The notes beneath the pieces are model-generated. The model had not been told where the DNA came from. It saw nothing but the letters and a program-made list of their open reading frames with translations, and searched no databases. A stretch of 64,000 bases of DNA from Oscillospiraceae bacterium Marseille-Q3528 (GTDB taxonomy: Bacteria; Bacillota; Clostridia; Lachnospirales; Lachnospiraceae), in assembly GCA_018223385.1 (NCBI GenBank), contig JAGTTR010000007.1:62001-126000 (forward strand), in the 5' to 3' direction. Below, one piece after another: positions 33,829 to 42,201 of this stretch. Position 1 is the first letter of the stretch. Each line of letters starts with the position of its first letter. The translations under genes were made by a program, and so were the position numbers.

Positions 33829-34671
33829 ATGAGTTATAAGATTGTTGTGGACAGCTGCGGGGAGATTCCGAAGGAGAAGCTTGCGGGCGGCTTTTATGAA
33901 AATGTGCCGTTGGAGCTGGATGTGGACGGTGAGCGGATCGTGGATGACGAGACGTTCGACCAGGCGGATTTCCTGAAAAAGGTGGCAGCAAGCCCGAATT
34001 GTCCGAAGTCCTCCTGCCCGTCACCCAAGCGGTATATGCAGGCCTATGAGGACGGCGGCGCAGATCATATTTATGTGGTGACGCTGTCTGAGCAGCTCAG
34101 CGGTTCCTATAACAGTGCCAGACTGGGACAGCAGCTGTTTGAGGAGAAGCATCCTGAAGGGAAGGTACATGTATTCAATTCCAGGAGTGCGTCCATCGGG
34201 CAGACGTTGGTGGCCATGAAGGCGGAGGAATATGAGCTGGCCGGCTGTTCTTTTGAGGAAGTGGTGGAGAAGACGGAACAGTTTGTGGACGGTCTGGATA
34301 CGTATTTCGTGCTGGAGAGTCTGGAAACGCTGCGCAAGAACGGACGTCTGTCCGGCATCAAGGCTTTTGTGGCATCGGCACTGAACATCAAACCGGTGAT
34401 GGGTGCAACGCCGGAGGGAAGCATCTGTCAGCTGGGCCAGGCCCGGGGTATCAACAAAGCCATTCACAAGATGGTGGAGGCGGTGGTGCAGAATGTAAAG
34501 AATCCGGCAGAGAAGATCCTGGCGATCTCTCACTGCAACTGCTACGAGCGGGCACTGATGGCCAAGAAGCTGCTGGAAGAGAAGACCACCTTTAAGGACA
34601 TCATGATCCTGGATACCAACGGCATCAGCAGTCTGTATGCCAACGACGGCGGTGTGATCATCGCAGTATAA
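33829..34671 (+). CDS. DegV family fatty-acid binding protein
   Basis: 280 residues. DegV/FakB proteins hold a fatty acid for phosphorylation by FakA. Motifs: KIVVDSCGEIPKE at the N-terminus, SPSPKRYMQAYE in place of the usual TSQPS-like segment (here KSSCPSPKRY), VTLSEQLSGSYNSARL, FVLESLETLRKNGRLSG and a C-terminal GGVIIAV. The GC-rich coding style of the core genome resumes here. About 165 bp between the M48 gene and this start holds only AT-rich sequence with no attachment-site-like repeat that I can see. Confidence 0.93.
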   Translation: MSYKIVVDSCGEIPKEKLAGGFYENVPLELDVDGERIVDDETFDQADFLKKVAASPNCPKSSCPSPKRYMQAYEDGGADHIYVVTLSEQLSGSYNSARLGQQLFEEKHPEGKVHVFNSRSASIGQTLVAMKAEEYELAGCSFEEVVEKTEQFVDGLDTYFVLESLETLRKNGRLSGIKAFVASALNIKPVMGATPEGSICQLGQARGINKAIHKMVEAVVQNVKNPAEKILAISHCNCYERALMAKKLLEEKTTFKDIMILDTNGISSLYANDGGVIIAV

Positions 34672-34705
34672 GGGAAAAGTGTTCTGTATCAGAATATGAT
34701 GAAAT

Positions 34706-34767
34706 AAAAAATCCTTCTGTATCTGTCTGGAATTTGTAGCAATCCCGGACTGTGCAGAAGGATTTTT
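34706..34767 (+). terminator. Terminator after degV
   Basis: AAAAATCCTTCTG (34707-34719) pairs perfectly with CAGAAGGATTTTT (34755-34767). A 35-base interior follows the 13-bp stem. Confidence 0.8.
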
Positions 34768-34845
34768 GTCACATTGCATTTCAATCCTTGCGTCAACGGA
34801 TGGATTTGGATGGTATTATAATCGGAAAGAAGCAGCGGTATGTGA

Positions 34846-35298
34846 TCAGGCATGCAGCAGCTCCTCCAGCCGTCTGGCAGAAGACTCCGGTGATTCATGC
34901 AAAGCGATGGCAAATTCTTCACTGAGCAGGTGTGCTACTTTCTTCATAAATTGCTGTTCTGTCGCTCCAATTTTCTTCCCGTTTTTGACGGCCAGGGCCT
35001 CTTTTTCATAAATTTCTTTATATAACCGTAAATGATCGGAGACGTTACAGGAAGACAGGAGCTCCCGGTAGTGGGCGGCAAGCATGGGCGCTTTGTTGGT
35101 CAGCGTCGGTTTTACCTGCATTTTTCCGAAATTTTCCAGATATGTCTGCGCTTCCTTTTCTGTCATGACATTTTTCAGCGATGCGTCAGCCTTTTCCACA
35201 GGAACATAAACACGCTCACTGCTGTCTGAAAAGGAGGGGCGCAATGTGTAATAGGTACGTTCTGCACCTGGTGAAAATGCCCAAACAAGTCTGCCCAT
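34846..35298 (-). pseudogene. CarD-like regulator, N-terminally truncated or frameshifted
   Basis: The readable frame gives 150 residues, of which ERTYYTLRPSFSDSSERVYV and the helical rest (MTEKEAQTYLENFG, then HYRELLSSCNVSDHLRLYKE) match the CarD/CdnL family. CarD proteins bind the RNA polymerase beta subunit and usually begin with a Tudor-like strand containing VYGQTGVC. Here that part is missing from the frame, but SVNGQTCLGIF is encoded just upstream in another minus-strand frame (about 35262-35294). No Shine-Dalgarno precedes the ATG at 35298. I infer a frameshift or deletion near 35265-35300; a sequencing error is possible. Confidence 0.6.
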
Positions 35299-35424
35299 TG
35301 ACAGAAAGCGGGCGGAATGGTATCCTTTTCACATAGTGTGAGTATCGGAGTCGCGGATTCCGTTTTCCATGCAGGAGGATACAGGGAACAGTTTCTCTGT
35401 ATGGCAGAAATGGAGGAAAGAAGT

Positions 35425-35898
35425 ATGAAGATCGGTTTTGGCTGTGACCACGCCGCTGTGGAATTGAAGGATGCACTGCTGGAGCATCTGAAGGAGCAGG
35501 GATATGAGTGCGTGGATTACGGCGCACATAGCCCGGAAGATAAAGTGGATTATCCGGTGCAGGGCCAGAAGGTGGCAGAGGCCATTGTCAGCGGAGAGAT
35601 TGACAGAGGCGTGCTGGTGTGCGGAACCGGCATCGGGATTTCTCTGGCGGCCAACAAGGTACCGGGGATCCGTGCGGCGGTGTGCAGTGAGCCGTATTCC
35701 GCGCAGATGTCCGTCCGGCACAACAATGCGAATATCATTGCCATGGGCGCCCGTGTGGTGGGAACAGAGCTTGGCAAGATGATCGTGGATGCCTTTTTCG
35801 GAGCCAGCTTCGAGGGCGGCAGACATGAGCGGCGGGTGAATATGCTCACCGATATTGAGAAAAAATACAGCAAAGAACAGGGAGCAGATGTGAAATGA
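35425..35898 (+). CDS. rpiB: Ribose-5-phosphate isomerase B
   Basis: 157 residues from the ATG at 35425, with TGGAGGAAAG upstream; the reading frame before it is not coding. It interconverts ribose 5-phosphate and ribulose 5-phosphate. Motifs: KIGFGCDHAAVELKD, the active-site stretch VLVCGTGIGISLAANK (catalytic Cys), and HNNANIIAMGARVVG. The C-terminal FFGASFEGGRHERRVNML is typical. It overlaps the next gene by 4 bases. Confidence 0.95.
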   Translation: MKIGFGCDHAAVELKDALLEHLKEQGYECVDYGAHSPEDKVDYPVQGQKVAEAIVSGEIDRGVLVCGTGIGISLAANKVPGIRAAVCSEPYSAQMSVRHNNANIIAMGARVVGTELGKMIVDAFFGASFEGGRHERRVNMLTDIEKKYSKEQGADVK

Positions 35899-36134
35899 GC
35901 CAGGCAAAGGTAGATCGTTATAAAGAACAGAAATCAAAGCGCAAGGAGACGATACAGAAGGAGAAACGGCAGGCGGGCATCCGTAAGGGCGTTGTCGCTG
36001 TGATCTGTGCAGCGTGCCTGTGCTGGATCGGTTATTCTGTATGGGGCGTGGTGAATCGTCCGGATACGACAGCATCCGAGGTGAATCTGGATGCGTATTC
36101 CGAGTATCTGAACGGGCTGGCTGAGGAGGAATAG
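35895..36134 (+). CDS. Small single-pass membrane protein
   Basis: 79 residues. A highly basic N-terminal segment (about 1-30) precedes one transmembrane helix ([20 protein letters not shown]) and a short acidic outer tail. Orientation is probably N-in. It starts within the rpiB stop (ATGA overlap) and ends 7 bp before nrdR. No family is recognised. Confidence 0.75.
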   Translation: MSQAKVDRYKEQKSKRKETIQKEKRQAGIRKGVVAVICAACLCWIGYSVWGVVNRPDTTASEVNLDAYSEYLNGLAEEE

Positions 36135-36141
36135 AACAGCG

Positions 36142-36591
36142 ATGAAGTGTCCGTTTTGCGGGGAAGATAATACAAGAGTCATTGATTCCAGACCTGCGGA
36201 TGACAACAGCTCTATCCGCCGCCGCAGACTGTGTGATGCCTGCCAGAAGCGTTTTACCACCTATGAGAAGGTGGAGACGATCCCTCTCGTTGTGATCAAG
36301 AAGGATAACAACCGGGAGCAGTACGATCGGTCCAAGATCGAGGCCGGGGTGCTTCGGGCGTGTCACAAGCGGCCCATCTCCATCAATCAGATCAATGAGC
36401 TGGTGGATGCCGTGGAGACCGAGATCTTCAACCGGGAAGAGCGGGAGATCAGCAGCAAAGAGATCGGCGAGATGGTCATGGAGCGGCTGAAGAATCTGGA
36501 AGCGGTGGCGTACGTCCGTTTTGCTTCCGTTTACCGGGAGTTCAAGGACGTCAACACATTTATGGATGAATTGAAGAAATTTCTTGTCTGA
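36142..36591 (+). CDS. nrdR: Transcriptional repressor NrdR
   Basis: 149 residues. It represses ribonucleotide reductase genes in response to dATP/ATP. The zinc ribbon is [18 protein letters not shown] with the second pair in LCDACQKRF. The ATP-cone domain follows (about 48-138: [49 protein letters not shown]). No ribonucleotide reductase gene or clear NrdR box is in the window. Confidence 0.96.
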   Translation: MKCPFCGEDNTRVIDSRPADDNSSIRRRRLCDACQKRFTTYEKVETIPLVVIKKDNNREQYDRSKIEAGVLRACHKRPISINQINELVDAVETEIFNREEREISSKEIGEMVMERLKNLEAVAYVRFASVYREFKDVNTFMDELKKFLV

Positions 36592-36617
36592 GGGTGCAGG
36601 TGCTGTACCCTCTTTTT
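36590..36617 (+). terminator. Terminator after nrdR
   Basis: GAGGGT (36590-36595) pairs with ACCCTC (36607-36612), followed by TTTTT. It overlaps the nrdR stop codon. Confidence 0.75.
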
Positions 36618-36624
36618 AGCTGTT

Positions 36625-36676
36625 TTGCAGGGATTATCATGTGCGTAGCTGCGTGTGATCATGATAGCTGCAAGAT
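36625..36676 (+). promoter_or_regulatory. Imperfect stem in the leader of the ABC-F gene
   Basis: TTGCAG and ATCATG (36626-36642) can pair with CATGAT and CTGCAA (36659-36673), with a GTGCGTAGCTGCG interior. ABC-F genes are often controlled by leader attenuation, but no leader peptide is evident here. Confidence 0.3.
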
Positions 36677-36726
36677 AATGTCAGGCACGGAAAATGCGAA
36701 TCATGTAAAGACAAAGGAATATAATT

Positions 36727-38712
36727 ATGAAATATGAAATCACAGACGGCAACCTGACCTTTGGCGCCCGGTGCATCCTGTCCCATGTGCAGTTTGCCAT
36801 CCGGGGCACAGAGAAGATCGCCCTGGTGGGACCCAACGGCGCGGGCAAAACCACCCTTCTGCGGGTCATCGCCGGGGAACTTTCTCTGGATGCGGACGAC
36901 CGGCGGCAGGGGCCGGGTATCATCATGGATCGGGATCTGACCATCGGCATGCTGCATCAGCACAGCTTCGCGGATGTCTCCCGGACGGTGGAGGAGGAGC
37001 TGGCATCGCATGCGCCTGCTGGGGCCGGGAGAACCTTTGACCGGGAGCGGTTCTGGTATGAGAAGGAATACGACACGCTGTTTACCGGTTTTGGATTTGA
37101 AAAAAAGGATAAGAAGCGGAAGCTTTCGGAATTTTCCGGCGGGGAGCAGACGAAGATCGCCCTGATCTCTCTGCTGCTGGATCATCCCGACCTGCTGCTG
37201 CTGGATGAACCCACGAACCACCTGGATGTGCACACGGTGGAGTGGCTGGAGCAGTATCTGAAAACCTATGACCGGGCGGTGGTGATGGTATCTCACGACC
37301 GTTTTTTTCTGGACGAGACGGCGGAGATTGTCTATGAGCTGGAGGCGGGGAAGCTGACCCGTTATCCCGGCAATTACACGGCGTACCGGCAGGAAAAGAA
37401 GAAACGGCTGCGGCAGCAGGCCAAGGCCTATGAGCGATATATGGAAGAGAAAGAGCGGCTGGAGGAGCTGATCCGTCGGTTTAAGAACAAACCGCGGAAG
37501 GCGGCCTTTGCCCGGGCCAAGAGAAAAGAGCTGGAGCGGCTGCCTGTGGTGGAGAAGCCGGAGCTGGCGGAGAAAACAGCGGCCATCGGCACACTGGAAC
37601 CGCTACTGCCGGGCAGCAAACGGGTGCTGGAAGCAGAGCGGCTGCAGGTGGGCTATGAGAAGACGCTGTTGGAAATCACGCTGCACATCCGAAAGGGGCA
37701 GAAGATTGCCATTCTGGGCAACAACGGCACCGGCAAGACCACGTTTTTGAAGACCGTGGCGGGCCTGCTGCCGCCCAGAGGCGGCAAGTATCACCTGGGA
37801 AATAACATCATGCTGGGCTATTTTGACCAGCATTCGGCGGAGATCGCTTCGGAGAAAAGTGTGCTGGAGCATTTTCATGACCTGTTTCCGGCGCTGACGG
37901 AGAAGGAAGCCAGAGGCATTCTGGGGGCGTATCTTTTCGGCGGAAAAGAGGCGGCGAAAAAGGTGGACAGCCTGTCCGGCGGGGAGAAAGCGAGACTGGT
38001 ACTGGCGGAGCTGCTGCAGAGCCGTCCCAATTTCCTGCTGCTGGATGAGCCCACGAACCATATGGATATCCAGGCGAAAGAGCGGCTGGAGGAGGCCTTT
38101 GCCGGGTATCAGGGAACCATGCTTTTTATTTCTCATGACCGGTATTTCATCCAGCAGCTGGCGGATGCGGTGCTGATCTTTGAGGGGCAGGAGGTATTTT
38201 ACTATCCCTTCGGTTACCGGCACTACGTGGAGCACTGCGTCCGAAAGGGCAGCGGCGATCTGTCGGCCAAACTGCGGGCGGAGGAACAGGCGCTCATCGA
38301 CGGTATGCGGGCGGTGCCAAAGGCAGAGCGGCACCGGCTGCGGGAGCTGTCCACGGAGGAAATCTACGAGGACTGGCGGCTTCAACCGGCGCGGGAGGCG
38401 CTGGAAGAGGCGGCCAGAAAGTATGAGAAAGCACTGGAAGACGAAGAGATTCAGAAGGAAATATACGAAGCGTCGGAGGAATTCTGGGCAGAAAATGGAA
38501 TCCTGCAAACGGTAGGATTGTCAGAGGCACAGGACGGCGAAATGCTGGACTTCCATGCGGTTCATACGCACGTACATTCAAGAAATGAAGACGGTTATAC
38601 GGATGCAGTGGTGGCGCTTGCGTCCGCCTGGCAGAACTGGCACGATGCCTGCCTGGCCTGGTATGAACAATATAGGGAATTAGAGGAGGAAGAAACAGAT
38701 GCTGTTTTTTGA
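36727..38712 (+). CDS. ABC-F family ATPase
   Basis: 661 residues with two ABC domains and no membrane part. ABC1: Walker A GPNGAGKTT (about 37-45), signature FSGGEQTK, Walker B LLLLDEPTNHLD. The inter-domain linker (about 215-295) is Lys/Arg-rich, as expected for the P-site tRNA interaction motif. ABC2: Walker A GNNGTGKTT (about 334-342), signature SLSGGEKAR, LLLDEPTNHMD. A long charged C-terminal extension (about 510-661) is coiled. ABC-F proteins act on ribosomes, either as antibiotic resistance or as translation factors; which applies here is open. It overlaps the next gene by 14 bases. Confidence 0.92.
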   Translation: MKYEITDGNLTFGARCILSHVQFAIRGTEKIALVGPNGAGKTTLLRVIAGELSLDADDRRQGPGIIMDRDLTIGMLHQHSFADVSRTVEEELASHAPAGAGRTFDRERFWYEKEYDTLFTGFGFEKKDKKRKLSEFSGGEQTKIALISLLLDHPDLLLLDEPTNHLDVHTVEWLEQYLKTYDRAVVMVSHDRFFLDETAEIVYELEAGKLTRYPGNYTAYRQEKKKRLRQQAKAYERYMEEKERLEELIRRFKNKPRKAAFARAKRKELERLPVVEKPELAEKTAAIGTLEPLLPGSKRVLEAERLQVGYEKTLLEITLHIRKGQKIAILGNNGTGKTTFLKTVAGLLPPRGGKYHLGNNIMLGYFDQHSAEIASEKSVLEHFHDLFPALTEKEARGILGAYLFGGKEAAKKVDSLSGGEKARLVLAELLQSRPNFLLLDEPTNHMDIQAKERLEEAFAGYQGTMLFISHDRYFIQQLADAVLIFEGQEVFYYPFGYRHYVEHCVRKGSGDLSAKLRAEEQALIDGMRAVPKAERHRLRELSTEEIYEDWRLQPAREALEEAARKYEKALEDEEIQKEIYEASEEFWAENGILQTVGLSEAQDGEMLDFHAVHTHVHSRNEDGYTDAVVALASAWQNWHDACLAWYEQYRELEEEETDAVF

Positions 38713-39721
38713 AAATGATTACGGAGAGGGCGCCCATCCAGCGGTGCTGGCTCATCTGGCGGAGACGAATATGGAACACCTGTCCGGTTACGGGGTGGAT
38801 CCTTACTGCGCATCAGCAAAAGAAAAGATTCTGAACGCCTGCGGCTGTCCCGGGGGAAACGTATTTTTCCTGGTGGGCGGCACCCAGACCAATGCGGTGG
38901 TCATCGGCAGCCTGCTGCGGCGGCACGAGGGCGTGGTGGCAGCCAACAGCGGCCATGTCAGCGTCCATGAGGCAGGGGCCATCGAGTATACCGGCCACAA
39001 AGTGCTGGAGATCGGCCAGGAGAACGGCAAGATCAACGCCGGGGAGCTGCGGGCCTATATGGAGCGGTTTTACGGGGATGGCAACCATGAGCACATGGTT
39101 TTCCCGGGCATGGTATACATTTCCCATCCAACGGAATACGGTACACTGTATACAAAAACGGAGCTGGAGGCCATTTCCGGCGTGTGCCGGGCCTGGAAGA
39201 TTCCGCTCTATGTGGACGGGGCCCGTCTGGGCTATGGCCTGGCCAGTGAGGAGACGGACGTGACGCTGGAGGACATGGCACGATATGCAGACGTGTTCTA
39301 CATCGGCGGCACAAAGGTGGGAGCGCTGTGCGGCGAGGCAGTCGTGTTTCCTCACGGTGCACCTGTTTATTTTATGACAATGGTCAAACAGCAGGGAGCG
39401 CTGCTGGCGAAGGGCCGCCTTTTGGGAGTACAGTTCGATGCCCTGTTTACGGACAACCTTTATTTACAGATCAGTAAAAATGCAATTCAGACGGCAGATC
39501 GGCTGAAACAGGCGCTAAAAGAGAAAAATTATCAGCTTCTTCTCGATTCTCCAACAAATCAGATTTTTGTCATTCTGGAGGATGAAAAGCTGGAAGAACT
39601 GAAAAAACATGTACGGTACAGCTTCTGGGAAAAGTCCGACGACACCCACACGGTGATCCGTCTGGCCACCAGCTGGGCAACCACCATGGAGGATGTGGAA
39701 AAACTGATTGAAACATTGTGA
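38699..39721 (+). CDS. Threonine aldolase (beta-eliminating lyase family)
   Basis: 340 residues, PLP-dependent. It splits L-threonine or allo-threonine to glycine and acetaldehyde. Motifs: FFENDYGEGAHPAVLAHL in place of the usual FRSDT start, FFLVGGTQTNAVVI, PLYVDGARLGYGL and the PLP lysine in YIGGTKVGALCGEAV (about residue 205). The start has GAGGAGG upstream and lies inside the ABC-F gene. Confidence 0.9.
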   Translation: MLFFENDYGEGAHPAVLAHLAETNMEHLSGYGVDPYCASAKEKILNACGCPGGNVFFLVGGTQTNAVVIGSLLRRHEGVVAANSGHVSVHEAGAIEYTGHKVLEIGQENGKINAGELRAYMERFYGDGNHEHMVFPGMVYISHPTEYGTLYTKTELEAISGVCRAWKIPLYVDGARLGYGLASEETDVTLEDMARYADVFYIGGTKVGALCGEAVVFPHGAPVYFMTMVKQQGALLAKGRLLGVQFDALFTDNLYLQISKNAIQTADRLKQALKEKNYQLLLDSPTNQIFVILEDEKLEELKKHVRYSFWEKSDDTHTVIRLATSWATTMEDVEKLIETL

Positions 39722-39739
39722 AAAACTTGACGAAAAGCA

Positions 39740-39768
39740 TTGATTATTCTTTCACAATCTGTTACTAT
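39740..39768 (+). promoter_or_regulatory. Promoter of the SDR gene
   Basis: TTGATT (39740-39745), a 17-bp spacer and TACTAT (39763-39768). Confidence 0.6.
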
Positions 39769-39824
39769 AGATGTGTTATATGATTTACAACATCAAGATA
39801 TGTGATAGAGAGGAGATCAGGAGT

Positions 39825-40625
39825 ATGGGATTTTTAACAGGTAAGACAGCGATCATTACCGGAGGAGGACGGGCAGTCTTAAGCGATGGCAGATGCGGTT
39901 CCATCGGATACGGCATTGCAACTGCTTATGCTAAGGAGGGCGCGAACCTGGTGCTGACCGGAAGAAACGTACAGAAGCTGACAGATGCCAAGGAGGAGCT
40001 GGAGCGTCTGTACGGTGTGAAGGTGCTGGCTGTGCAGGCAGATGTCAGCGCGGGCGCAGACAATGCAGCAGTGGTGGCAAACGTGGTGAAGCAGGCCATG
40101 GACGCTTTCGGAAGAATCGATGTCCTCATCAACAATGCCCAGGCATCCGCATCCGGCGTGACGCTGGTGGATCACACCCAGGAGCAGTTTGATCTGGCTC
40201 TGTACTCCGGTCTCTATGCAATCTATTATTATATGCAGGCATGCTACCCGTACTTGAAAGAGACAGAGGGCACCGTCATCAACTTCGGTTCTGGTGCAGG
40301 CCTGTTCGGCAACTACGGACAGTGCGCTTACGCAGCAGCCAAGGAAGGCATCCGTGGCCTGTCCCGGGTGGCAGCCACCGAGTGGGGCCGCGACAACATC
40401 AACGTGAACGTCATCTGCCCGCTGGCATGGACAACCCAGCTGGAAGGCTTTGAGAAGGCTTATCCGGAAGCCTTCAAGGCAAACGTGAAGATGCCGCCGG
40501 CAGGTCATTACGGCGATGCGGAGAAGGAGATCGGCCGCGTATGCGTACAGCTGGCATCCCCGGACTTCAAGTACATGAATGGTGAGACCATCACGCTGGA
40601 AGGCGGCATGGGACTTCGCCCGTAA
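39825..40625 (+). CDS. Short-chain dehydrogenase/reductase
   Basis: 266 residues from the ATG at 39825, with AGGAG upstream. The cofactor motif is TAIITGGGRAVLSDGRCGSIGYGIA; the insertion between GGG and GIG is unusual for the T-G-x3-G-x-G pattern. NNAQASASG replaces the NNAG motif, and the catalytic Tyr-Lys pair is in YAAAKEG with the upstream Ser in INFGSGAG. The C-terminal GGMGLRP is typical of SDRs. It is an oxidoreductase of unknown substrate and is transcribed alone. Confidence 0.87.
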   Translation: MGFLTGKTAIITGGGRAVLSDGRCGSIGYGIATAYAKEGANLVLTGRNVQKLTDAKEELERLYGVKVLAVQADVSAGADNAAVVANVVKQAMDAFGRIDVLINNAQASASGVTLVDHTQEQFDLALYSGLYAIYYYMQACYPYLKETEGTVINFGSGAGLFGNYGQCAYAAAKEGIRGLSRVAATEWGRDNINVNVICPLAWTTQLEGFEKAYPEAFKANVKMPPAGHYGDAEKEIGRVCVQLASPDFKYMNGETITLEGGMGLRP

Positions 40626-40655
40626 TTTTGACAAAGTAAGAGTGCAATAAAATAG

Positions 40656-40758
40656 CCCCTGGCAGGAAATAAATGATATCTTCCCTACATGGCTTTCCAG
40701 GTTTTCATTCACTGGTTGCTATAGAGGGACATATTGAGGTTTCCTGTCAGGGGTTTTT
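40656..40758 (+). terminator. Long-looped inverted repeat with T-run after the SDR gene
   Basis: CCCCTGGCAGGAAA (40656-40669) pairs with TTTCCTGTCAGGGG (40740-40753), a 14-bp stem with one G-T pair, followed by TTTTT. The 70-base interior has no gene. It works as a terminator; a small inserted element between the arms is possible. The rest of the gap up to 40952 holds a GGATGG/CCATCC hairpin (40847-40863) and a TAGAAT -10-like box. Confidence 0.65.
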
Positions 40759-40952
40759 CTGTCTGGACGGTCAGCAAACGGGCCAAATTACACCGGCGGA
40801 TGGAATGTTGATGCAGAATGGATGGTGCGGAATGATAGGAAAAGGATGGAAAAACCATCCCGTCTGTGTTAGAATGCAAAGAAGTAACATGACGGGGAAC
40901 AAAGACAGAAGCGTGCGCAAAGTGCGTCATGAATGACAGGAGGAAACACTGC

Positions 40953-42008
40953 ATGGAACAGGGAACACAGCCGGAGCACAAGCGGCGGGTGCGCTATAAA
41001 GGAAAATATCCGAAGAAATTTGAGGAAAAATATAAGGAACTGCAGCCGGAAAAATATCAGGACACGGTGGCCCATGTGATCAGCAAGGGCAATACCCCGG
41101 CGGGGATGCACATTTCCATTATGGTAAAGGAGATCCTGGATTTTCTCGATATCCAGCCGGGGCAGACAGGATTTGATGCCACGTTAGGGTATGGGGGCCA
41201 CACGAAAGCCATGCTGGAATGCCTGAAAGGACAGGGACATATGTATGCCACGGACGTGGACCCGGAGGAGTCTGCTCGGACGAAAAAACGGCTGGAAGAC
41301 CTGGGCTTCGGGGAGGATATGCTGACCATCCGCCTGCAGAATTTCTGTACGGTGGATGAGATCGCCAGAGAGGCCGGGGGCTTTGATTTCCTGTTGGCAG
41401 ACCTTGGCGTGTCTTCCATGCAGATCGACAATCCGAAGCGGGGCTTTTCTTTCAAGGTGGACGGGCCGCTGGATCTGCGGCTGAACCAGGAGGCGGGCAT
41501 CAGCGCGGCGGAGCGGCTGGATACCATTTCCCGGGAGGAACTGGCCGGAATGCTCTATGAAAATTCTGATGAGCCCTATTGTGAAGAGCTGGCGGCGGCC
41601 ATCACCGGACAGATCCGCAAAGGGCACCGCATCGACACCACGGAGAAGCTGCGGGCGGTTATTGAACAGACGCTGTCCTTCCTGCCGGAAAAGGAGCGGA
41701 AGGAGGCAGTGAAAAAGACGTGCCAGCGCACGTTCCAGGCGCTGCGCATCGACGTGAACCATGAGTTTGAGGTGCTGTATGAATTTATGGAAAAGCTGCC
41801 CACGGTGCTGAAGCCGGGCGGCAGGGCGGCCATCCTCACCTTCCATTCCGGGGAGGATCGACTGGTGAAGCAGGCGTTGAAGGATGGCTACCGGGCGGGC
41901 GTCTATTCCGCCTATGCGAAGGATGTGATCCGGCCCTCGGCCCAGGAGTGCGTGCAGAATCCCAGAGCCCGTTCCACCAAGATGCGGTGGGCCGTTCGCG
42001 CAGAGTAA
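40953..42008 (+). CDS. RsmH-like 16S rRNA cytosine-N4 methyltransferase, extended paralogue
   Basis: 351 residues from the ATG at 40953, with AGGAGG upstream. The MraW/RsmH fold is clear: GFDATLGYGGHTKAML, FDFLLADLGVSSMQIDNP, GPLDLRLNQ and the C-terminal AILTFHSGEDRLVK. It differs from canonical RsmH (about 310 residues) by a basic N-terminal extension of about 45 residues and by DLRLNQ for the usual DMRMD. It stands next to an MFS gene, not in a division/cell-wall cluster, so it is probably a second copy. Its target may still be C1402 or another site. Confidence 0.85.
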   Translation: MEQGTQPEHKRRVRYKGKYPKKFEEKYKELQPEKYQDTVAHVISKGNTPAGMHISIMVKEILDFLDIQPGQTGFDATLGYGGHTKAMLECLKGQGHMYATDVDPEESARTKKRLEDLGFGEDMLTIRLQNFCTVDEIAREAGGFDFLLADLGVSSMQIDNPKRGFSFKVDGPLDLRLNQEAGISAAERLDTISREELAGMLYENSDEPYCEELAAAITGQIRKGHRIDTTEKLRAVIEQTLSFLPEKERKEAVKKTCQRTFQALRIDVNHEFEVLYEFMEKLPTVLKPGGRAAILTFHSGEDRLVKQALKDGYRAGVYSAYAKDVIRPSAQECVQNPRARSTKMRWAVRAE

Positions 42009-42201
42009 AGCGGATGTTTGGAAAAACAGAGCGGATGACTGAATTCTGCGCATATCCAGAACAGTATGGATCAGCGAAAGCAAATGCGCACCTGATATAG
42101 CGGTTTTGGGGAAGAAGGAAAGTCAATGTGAGGTACATCTGTAAATAGTAATCATTGATAGAAATAGTAAAAGTGAGAAACAAAGAGAGAAGATAAAATA
42201 G

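Noticed and set aside
20160..33830. Prophage or integrative element
   Set aside because: No integrase, recombinase, structural phage, relaxase or replication gene, and no att-like direct repeats at the edges.
40673..40936. 87-residue plus-strand frame
   Set aside because: It lies in the terminator loop and leader between the SDR gene and rsmH; composition and start are not gene-like.
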